The notes beneath the pieces were generated by a model. That model searched no databases, had not been told where the DNA came from, and saw only the letters and a program-made list of their open reading frames with translations. Position numbers and translations under genes: made by a program. 12,463 nt of DNA from the NCBI GenBank assembly GCA_023395435.1, contig JAEWZG010000042.1, positions 1 to 12,463 of the forward strand, given 5' to 3'. This DNA is from Bacillota bacterium (GTDB lineage: Bacteria > Bacillota > Clostridia > Oscillospirales > Ruminococcaceae). Shown one piece after another: positions 8,329-12,463 of the stretch (positions within the stretch are counted from its first letter, which is position 1; each line of letters starts with the position of its first letter).

Positions 8329-9546
8329 TTATTTAATTATACTTAACAATACACCTGCGGCAACTGCTGAGCCGATGACTCCGGCAACGTTTGGCCCCAT
8401 AGCATGCATTAATAGGTAGTTTGAAGGGTTTGTTTGTTGACCGACCTTCTGTGAAACACGGGCTGCCATTGGAACTGCTGATACACCGGCTGAACCAATC
8501 AGCGGATTAACTTTGCCCTTTGAAGTAACATACATTACTTTTCCGAAAAGAACACCTGCTGCAGTACCAGCACCAAATGCAAAAACACCAAGAAGAATTA
8601 CTTTACCAAACGCCAAGTTCATAATCTTATCAGCCTGTGTTGTTGCACCAACAGAAACACCAAGCATAATTGTTACAATATTCATTAGTTCATTCTGAGC
8701 AGTCTTTACAAGTCTTTCGCAAACGCCGCTTTCCTTCAATAGGTTACCGAACATAAGCATACCAACGAGTGGAGTCGCATCAGGAACCATTAGACAAATA
8801 ATCAATGTTACAACTATCGGGAAAATAATTTTCTCAGTTTTTGAAACTTTTCTTAACTGTCCCATTACAACGCTACGTTCCTTCTTTGTTGTAAGAGCTT
8901 TCATTATAGGTGGCTGAATAATAGGAACAAGTGCCATATAAGTATATGCAGCAAGTGCAATAGTTCCTACATCAAGATTTTTCGAAGGGTGCATTCCAAG
9001 TAATCTCGATGATACAAAAATCGATGTAGGTCCATCAGCACCACCGATAATTGCTATTGAACCGGCTTCTGCAGCATTCATTCCAAGAAGTGCAGCACCA
9101 ATGAATGTAAGGAAGATACCAGCCTGTGCAGCAGCACCTAATAAAAAGCTCTTAGGGCTAGCAATAAGCGGTCCAAAGTCAGTCATGCAACCGATTCCGA
9201 GGAATATTAGTGGTGGGAATAGCTGAAGCTTGACACCGACATAGAATAAGTCAAGTAAGCCTATATTAGCTTCTTTTATTGCCTGAACAAATCCATATAC
9301 GTGATCTGCATTTGCCTTGAAATATTCCGGATGATACATATTTGCACCAGGGAGATTTGTTAAAAACATACCAAATGCGATAGGTAACAACAATAGCGGT
9401 TCAAATTTTTTAACAATGGCAAGATACATAAACAAAAATGATATTGCTATCATTATAAGGTTCTTCCAGCCGCCATCCTGAAGGAAACCCGCAAAGCCTG
9501 ACGAGTTCGCCAGATCTTTTATGGTGTTTAAAAAGTTATCGATCAT
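8329..9546 (-). CDS. oadB: Sodium-translocating decarboxylase, beta subunit
   Basis: This is the integral-membrane subunit of the oxaloacetate/methylmalonyl-CoA/glutaconyl-CoA decarboxylase family, which decarboxylates carboxybiotin and uses the energy to export Na+. It has 405 residues with about ten hydrophobic segments. Family signatures are FEPLLLLPIAFGMFLTNLP near residue 47-65, the VGVKLQLFPPLIFLGIG block near 104-120, IIGGADGPTSIF with the Na+-site aspartate D171, a cytoplasmic KALTTKKER stretch, SVGATTQADKIM, and the C-terminal GPNVAGVIGSAVAAG. AAGGGG lies seven bases before the ATG. oadG is 31 bases upstream in the same transcript. No carboxyltransferase or biotin carrier gene is adjacent, so the substrate cannot be read from the context. 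The symbol is generic; mmdB or gcdB are equally possible. Confidence 0.93.
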   Translation of the reverse strand: MIDNFLNTIKDLANSSGFAGFLQDGGWKNLIMIAISFLFMYLAIVKKFEPLLLLPIAFGMFLTNLPGANMYHPEYFKANADHVYGFVQAIKEANIGLLDLFYVGVKLQLFPPLIFLGIGCMTDFGPLIASPKSFLLGAAAQAGIFLTFIGAALLGMNAAEAGSIAIIGGADGPTSIFVSSRLLGMHPSKNLDVGTIALAAYTYMALVPIIQPPIMKALTTKKERSVVMGQLRKVSKTEKIIFPIVVTLIICLMVPDATPLVGMLMFGNLLKESGVCERLVKTAQNELMNIVTIMLGVSVGATTQADKIMNLAFGKVILLGVFAFGAGTAAGVLFGKVMYVTSKGKVNPLIGSAGVSAVPMAARVSQKVGQQTNPSNYLLMHAMGPNVAGVIGSAVAAGVLLSIIK

Positions 9547-9577
9547 AGTTATGCCCCTTTAAGTAAGTTAATATGAA

Positions 9578-9973
9578 TTAAAATGGTCTTGTATTTTCCA
9601 ACACGCCAGCTCTTGCCCAAGCATTTACTGATTTGTCATTTCTCTTAATACTTCTTATAGCAAGCTTTTTGCCGGTTTCACTTGAGATGGCAGAAATAGC
9701 AGCTGCGATAACAGCAATAACTTCATCATCAATACCATTTTCAGTAACAGGCTTAAGTTCTTTAACCTGTTGTACTGTTGGTGCCTGTGGCTTTGTTTCT
9801 TTTGGCTTATCTGTCTTTGATATTGCTTTAAATCCCTTACCAAAGATAGATATAAATATTACCAGCAGAATAAGCGCAGAAAATACTACAACAAGTCCTG
9901 TAATGACAACAGTTGTAATGAATTCTGAATTCATTTCCTGGTCAGCTAATACAGTCAATGCATTTGGAAACAT
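9578..9973 (-). CDS. oadG: OadG-family sodium pump decarboxylase, gamma subunit
   Basis: This is the small membrane subunit that holds the decarboxylase complex together, anchoring the carboxyltransferase to the beta subunit. The 131 residues contain one strong transmembrane helix (about 19-46), then a charged linker rich in K, P, T and Q (about 50-80), then a conserved tail: DDEVIAVIAAAISAI, and SVNAWARAGVLENTRPF at the very end. This tail is typical of OadG/MmdD-type subunits. AAGGAG lies seven bases before the first ATG and decides it over the internal ATG at residue 14. It is the first gene of an oadG-oadB transcript with its own promoter. There is no biotinyl domain (no MKM motif), so it is not a fusion with the carrier. 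Confidence 0.85.
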   Translation of the reverse strand: MFPNALTVLADQEMNSEFITTVVITGLVVVFSALILLVIFISIFGKGFKAISKTDKPKETKPQAPTVQQVKELKPVTENGIDDEVIAVIAAAISAISSETGKKLAIRSIKRNDKSVNAWARAGVLENTRPF

Positions 9974-10012
9974 AATATTTCTCCTTTTATATTAAATAAC
10001 ATAATTTCTTTA

Positions 10013-10041
10013 ATTATAACTCATTTCGATTTTTTTTACAA
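10013..10041 (-). promoter_or_regulatory. oadGB promoter
   Basis: On the minus strand TTGTAA (10041-10036) is 17 bases from a perfect TATAAT (10018-10013), giving a start near 10006 and a leader of about 33 bases before oadG. An A-run lies inside the spacer. The -35 matches only four of six bases. Confidence 0.55.
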
Positions 10042-10110
10042 CATAATTCGGGTTATTTTTTAAAAAATTAAAATTTACAGATATTCTTAATAAGCAAAGT
10101 TTTAATACGA

Positions 10111-10139
10111 TTGATATTTTCGTTATATTCATATATAAT
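10111..10139 (+). promoter_or_regulatory. mscS promoter
   Basis: TTGATA (10111-10116, five of six) is followed by 17 bases and a perfect TATAAT (10134-10139). The start would be near 10146, leaving a leader of about 22 bases with AAAGG at 10154-10158. Upstream at 10055-10068 an A/T-run palindrome could act as an UP element. The region is divergent with the oadGB promoter. Confidence 0.7.
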
Positions 10140-10167
10140 AATTTTATAAAATGAAAGGATATGTATT

Positions 10168-10959
10168 ATGGATAAAATTATTGAAAATATTTATGATTAC
10201 CTTCCAACTCTAGGCATAGCAGTTGCAATATTCCTCATTGGCATTATTCTAGCAAAAATTATTGTTAAAATAATGGGAAAGGCACTTAATAAGAGCAAGA
10301 TTGACATTACCGCACATTCATTTCTAAAATCACTTGTTAAGGTAACACTTTATGCAATCGTCATAGTAATTGCACTAACGAAACTCGGTGTACCAACAAC
10401 CTCACTTGTAACAATTATTGGTGCTGCTGGTCTTGCTGTTGGTCTTGCTTTACAATCAAGTATGTCAAATCTTGCTGGTGGATTCATTATTCTGTTCTCA
10501 AAGCCTTTTACAGTTGGTGATTATGTTCAGATAGGATCATCTGAGGGAAATGTTGAAGCTATTACAATTCTATACACCCGTCTACTAACAAATGACAATA
10601 AGGCAGTGTATATTCCAAATGGACAGGTTTCAAATTCTCCCATCACAAACTATACTCAAGAAAAAACAAGACGTCTTGATCTTGTGTTCTCAATAAGCTA
10701 TAAAGACGATTACAATAAGGCAAAGAAAATTCTTTCTGATATTGTTGACAGGAATGATCTTGCATTAAAAGATCCAGAACCACTTATCCGTGTAATTGAA
10801 CAAGCTTCAAACTCAATAAATATTGCAGTAAAAATCTGGGTTGAATCAGAAAATTACTGGCCATTGAATTTTGATATGCTTGAATCAGTAAAAACAAGAT
10901 TTGACGAAGAAGGTATTTCAATACCTTACAGTCAGCTTGATGTTCAAATAAAGAAATAA
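10168..10959 (+). CDS. mscS: Small-conductance mechanosensitive channel, MscS family
   Basis: This membrane channel opens under tension to release solutes during osmotic downshock. Its 263 residues are near the minimal MscS length (286 in Escherichia coli). Three transmembrane helices are visible: about 11-36, 56-76, and the pore helix near 78-105 with GAAGLAVGLALQ, the Ala/Gly packing pattern of MscS TM3. After it come SNLAGGFIILFSKPFTVGDYV and the beta domain with YIPNGQVSNSPITNY. A C-terminal alpha/beta vestibule completes the protein. At the TM3 kink the usual Gly after LALQ (G113 in E. coli) is Ser (S97), which may alter inactivation. AAAGG nine bases upstream supports the ATG. It is the only rightward gene, and its stop codon touches the stop of the convergent gene with no visible terminator between them. 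Confidence 0.95.
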   Translation: MDKIIENIYDYLPTLGIAVAIFLIGIILAKIIVKIMGKALNKSKIDITAHSFLKSLVKVTLYAIVIVIALTKLGVPTTSLVTIIGAAGLAVGLALQSSMSNLAGGFIILFSKPFTVGDYVQIGSSEGNVEAITILYTRLLTNDNKAVYIPNGQVSNSPITNYTQEKTRRLDLVFSISYKDDYNKAKKILSDIVDRNDLALKDPEPLIRVIEQASNSINIAVKIWVESENYWPLNFDMLESVKTRFDEEGISIPYSQLDVQIKK

Positions 10960-11217
10960 TTAGCAGTATTTTGAATATGCTTCTCTAATCTCTTCATCTG
11001 GAATTTTTAAATTATCAAGAGCATTTCTACTTTTAGCTTCTGCTTTAAGCATATCAAGAATTTCTATCTGCGTTGTAAGACAAATCATGAATTCGGCAAT
11101 AACTGTGTCTTCAACACTATTTATTAATGCATTAAGATTTTCACTACACGCTTTTTTTGAAAGCTCCATTGCATCAATAAGTATTTTCTTATCAGAAGCA
11201 TCATTTTGCTTTGACAT
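10960..11217 (-). CDS. Small helical CotF-like spore coat-type protein
   Basis: This is an all-helical protein of 85 residues from the ATG chosen here. The pattern, an ILxDAxELSKxAC-type first helix, a second helix with a Gln-containing TQIEILDMLKAEA, and an end resembling EEIREAYSKY, resembles the CotF family of ferritin-like spore coat proteins in Clostridia. The aromatic GWY-type motif often found before the last segment is absent, so the match is weak. A GTG at 11226 shares one base with the upstream stop, but it is only two bases from the AAAGGG ribosome site, while the ATG at 11217 is 11 bases away, so I prefer 11217. It follows the partner gene by eight bases, in one transcript. A coat role is inferred, not shown. 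It ends flush with mscS. Confidence 0.6.
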   Translation of the reverse strand: MSKQNDASDKKILIDAMELSKKACSENLNALINSVEDTVIAEFMICLTTQIEILDMLKAEAKSRNALDNLKIPDEEIREAYSKYC

Positions 11218-11225
11218 TTTAATCA

Positions 11226-11414
11226 CTACCCTTTCAATAAATTAAGTAATTTATTATAGCAATTCTGATTAATTGCAGAAATTTTCTGATATAGAATTCT
11301 TAGTTCGGGATCAGTTGTTTCTTCACTGTATTTCCGAAAAGTAGTAACAAGATTTAGTTCAGATTGAATATGTGCTTCAAGAATATCAAGTTCTTTGCGT
11401 GACAATTGTATCAT
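11226..11414 (-). CDS. Small helical protein, ferritin-like/CotF-type half
   Basis: The 62 residues form two predicted helices with the pattern LSRKELDILEAHIQSE, then a TDPELRILYQKI segment, then NCYNKLLNLL. Similar 60-70-residue proteins in Clostridia (LTxKELxxLEDxLxxE...DPxLKxLxxxxAxxHxxHYxxLL) lie next to CotF-like genes and are often labelled spore coat proteins. Here the usual His pair in the second helix is replaced by Asn-Gln-Asn-Cys, so metal binding is unlikely. The ATG at 11414 is preceded by GAGGT at eight bases. A TTG at 11429 in the same frame lies inside that ribosome site and is rejected as a start. It is first of a two-gene unit downstream of the mreB terminator. Confidence 0.6.
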   Translation of the reverse strand: MIQLSRKELDILEAHIQSELNLVTTFRKYSEETTDPELRILYQKISAINQNCYNKLLNLLKG

Positions 11415-11433
11415 AAAAATATACCTCAATAAA

Positions 11434-11480
11434 AAAATATAGGTATAGTATTTGAATGAAAATCAATACTATACCTTTTT
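11434..11480 (-). terminator. Rho-independent terminator after mreB
   Basis: A perfect 12-bp inverted repeat (AGGTATAGTATT at 11441-11452, AATACTATACCT at 11465-11476) with a 12-base loop starts four bases after the mreB stop. On the minus strand the stem is followed by ATATTTTTTTA, and A-runs precede it, so it could also work in the opposite direction. The stem is A/U-rich but long. Confidence 0.8.
11444..11472 (-). promoter_or_regulatory. Possible sporulation-type promoter for the CotF-like pair
   Basis: On the minus strand, inside the mreB terminator hairpin, AATACTATA (11452-11444) matches all but the first base of the sigma-K -10 pattern CATAnnnTA and most of the sigma-E pattern CATACAnT. 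GTATAGT (11474-11468) lies 15 bases upstream and fits a sigma-E -35. Transcription would begin near 11437, just ahead of the GAGGT ribosome site. Because the two hairpin arms are complementary, part of the resemblance may be chance. Confidence 0.3.
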
Positions 11481-12463
11481 TTATTTGTATTTGTAAAGTG
11501 AAATTTGTTCAAACCCTTCAAGAAGCTTATCTGCTACTTTGAATGCAATACGTGTTCCTTTTGCAACACATTCAAGGGGACTTTCAGCTGAAACGCATTT
11601 TACGTTAATACGTTGTTCAATGAGCTGTGGCAATCCACCAAGTAAAGCGCCACCGCCGGTAAGAAGAATTCCGTTTGTGTAAATATCACCGACAAGTTCC
11701 GGTGGAGTCTGTTCAAGGACATTTTTAATTGTTTCAATTATATCATCAACGCAATCAGAAATAGCCTCATAAATATCAAGATCACTAATTTCAAGTTTTT
11801 CAGGTAAGCCTTTAAGAAGATTTCTCCCCTTGACTATTTGCTTTTTTTCACCCTTCGGATCGAAAACATTGGCAAGATCCATTTTAACTTGCTCTGCTGT
11901 TTTCTCGCCAAGGAGAATTTTATATTTATTTTGAACGTATTTAATTATCGCCTGATCAATTTTGTTGCCTGCAACTTTTGTTGAACTTGAACGTACAATA
12001 CCACCAAGTGATATTACCGCAACGTCACAGGTTCCGCCACCAATATCAACAACCATATGTCCGTCAGGCTGAATAATATCAATACCTGCACCAAGCATAG
12101 CAGCAACAGGTTCCTGAATGAGGTAAACTTTCCTCGCTCCAGCGTTCAAAGCAGCTTCTACAACAGCTCTGCTCTCGACATCAGTAATAAATGATGGAAT
12201 GCAGATAACAATTCTCGGTTTTATAAGTTGTTTTCCGGTAACTTTTAAAATAAATTCCTTAATCATAGCCTGTGTCATATCGTGATCGGAAATAACACCG
12301 TCTCTTAAAGGTCTTACTGCTACTATATATTCTGGCGTTCTGCCGAGCATTTCAAAAGCTTCACTACCGACTGCCACAACAGATTCTGTTTTTTTATTAT
12401 ATGCTACTACAGAAGGTTCATTTAAAACCAAACCTTTTTTTGCGGTTGCTATTATTATGTTTG
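11481..12463 (-). CDS. MreB/Mbl-family actin-like cell-shape protein (5' end outside window)
   Basis: This is a bacterial actin homologue that forms membrane-associated filaments guiding lateral cell-wall synthesis. About 326 residues are visible, reading in frame to the window edge (NIIIATAKKGLVLNEPSVVA); only the first dozen or so residues, including the phosphate-1 DLGT motif, should be missing. A TTG at 12431 is internal, not a start. Seen in order: LRDGVISDHDMTQAMI, the EPVAAMLGAGI connecting motif, phosphate-2 VDIGGGTCDVAVISLGG, KVAGNKIDQAI, and the adenosine-binding GILLTGGGALLGGLP. A terminator follows at once and there is no mreC or mreD downstream, so this is more likely an Mbl/MreBH-type paralogue than the mreBCD copy; sequence alone does not settle it. 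Promoter and start are outside the window. Confidence 0.93.
   Translation of the reverse strand, partial: NIIIATAKKGLVLNEPSVVAYNKKTESVVAVGSEAFEMLGRTPEYIVAVRPLRDGVISDHDMTQAMIKEFILKVTGKQLIKPRIVICIPSFITDVESRAVVEAALNAGARKVYLIQEPVAAMLGAGIDIIQPDGHMVVDIGGGTCDVAVISLGGIVRSSSTKVAGNKIDQAIIKYVQNKYKILLGEKTAEQVKMDLANVFDPKGEKKQIVKGRNLLKGLPEKLEISDLDIYEAISDCVDDIIETIKNVLEQTPPELVGDIYTNGILLTGGGALLGGLPQLIEQRINVKCVSAESPLECVAKGTRIAFKVADKLLEGFEQISLYKYK

Noticed and set aside
9633..9995. A rightward 120-codon frame over oadG
   Set aside because: It is antisense to oadG, which has a good ribosome site, promoter and family tail; this frame has none of these.
11415..11429. TTG at 11429 as the start of the 62-residue protein
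   Set aside because: The TTG overlaps the GAGGT ribosome site that serves the ATG at 11414.
1..12463. CRISPR array, tRNA/rRNA gene, insertion sequence, prophage or defence genes
   Set aside because: No regularly spaced repeats, cloverleaf, transposase, integrase or direct-repeat boundaries were seen; nearly all the sequence is covered by recognised genes. AddAB is a repair enzyme, not evidence of a defence island here.

Overview
The window is AT-rich chromosomal DNA from a low-GC, Gram-positive, probably endospore-forming bacterium. The closest fit is Clostridia, perhaps the Oscillospiraceae/Ruminococcaceae. The evidence is a spoIIR gene, an AddAB (not RecBCD) recombination nuclease, two small CotF-like spore-coat-type proteins, strong AAGGAG-type ribosome binding sites and sigma-A promoters of the TTGACA/TATAAT kind. 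The genus is inference. There is no sign of phage, insertion sequence, CRISPR or other mobile DNA, and the gene content is mostly core housekeeping.

Layout: all genes but one read leftwards (minus strand). Positions 1-172 carry no gene. They hold a near-consensus leftward promoter (130-158) followed by a structured untranslated leader that runs off the window edge towards an unseen gene. Positions 173-7468 are a tight operon, addB-addA-DUF3795: addB and addA overlap, and an 11-base gap precedes a small Cys-rich protein. spoIIR (7533-8228) lies just upstream, and the 64 bases between it and addB contain a hairpin that traps the addB Shine-Dalgarno sequence plus a candidate promoter. Next come the membrane beta and gamma subunits of a sodium-pumping decarboxylase (8329-9973), ended by a clean terminator. 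A divergent promoter region (9974-10167) serves this pair and the only rightward gene, an MscS-type channel (10168-10959). The channel gene abuts, tail to tail with no gap, a two-gene unit of small helical CotF-like proteins (10960-11414). A perfect 12-bp inverted-repeat terminator separates that pair from the 3' part of an mreB/mbl gene, which runs off the right edge.

How the genes work together: AddA and AddB form one complex that processes double-strand breaks for RecA. SpoIIR is the forespore signal that activates pro-sigma-E processing in the mother cell, and the CotF-like pair would act later in sporulation if the assignment is right. OadB/OadG would couple decarboxylation of an organic acid to Na+ export, but the carboxyltransferase and biotin carrier are not in view. 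MscS protects against osmotic downshock, and MreB/Mbl organises cell-wall synthesis. I found no new multi-gene system. The points most worth a second look are regulatory: the leader at the left edge, the addB hairpin/promoter, and the terminator that seems to double as a sporulation promoter upstream of the CotF-like pair.
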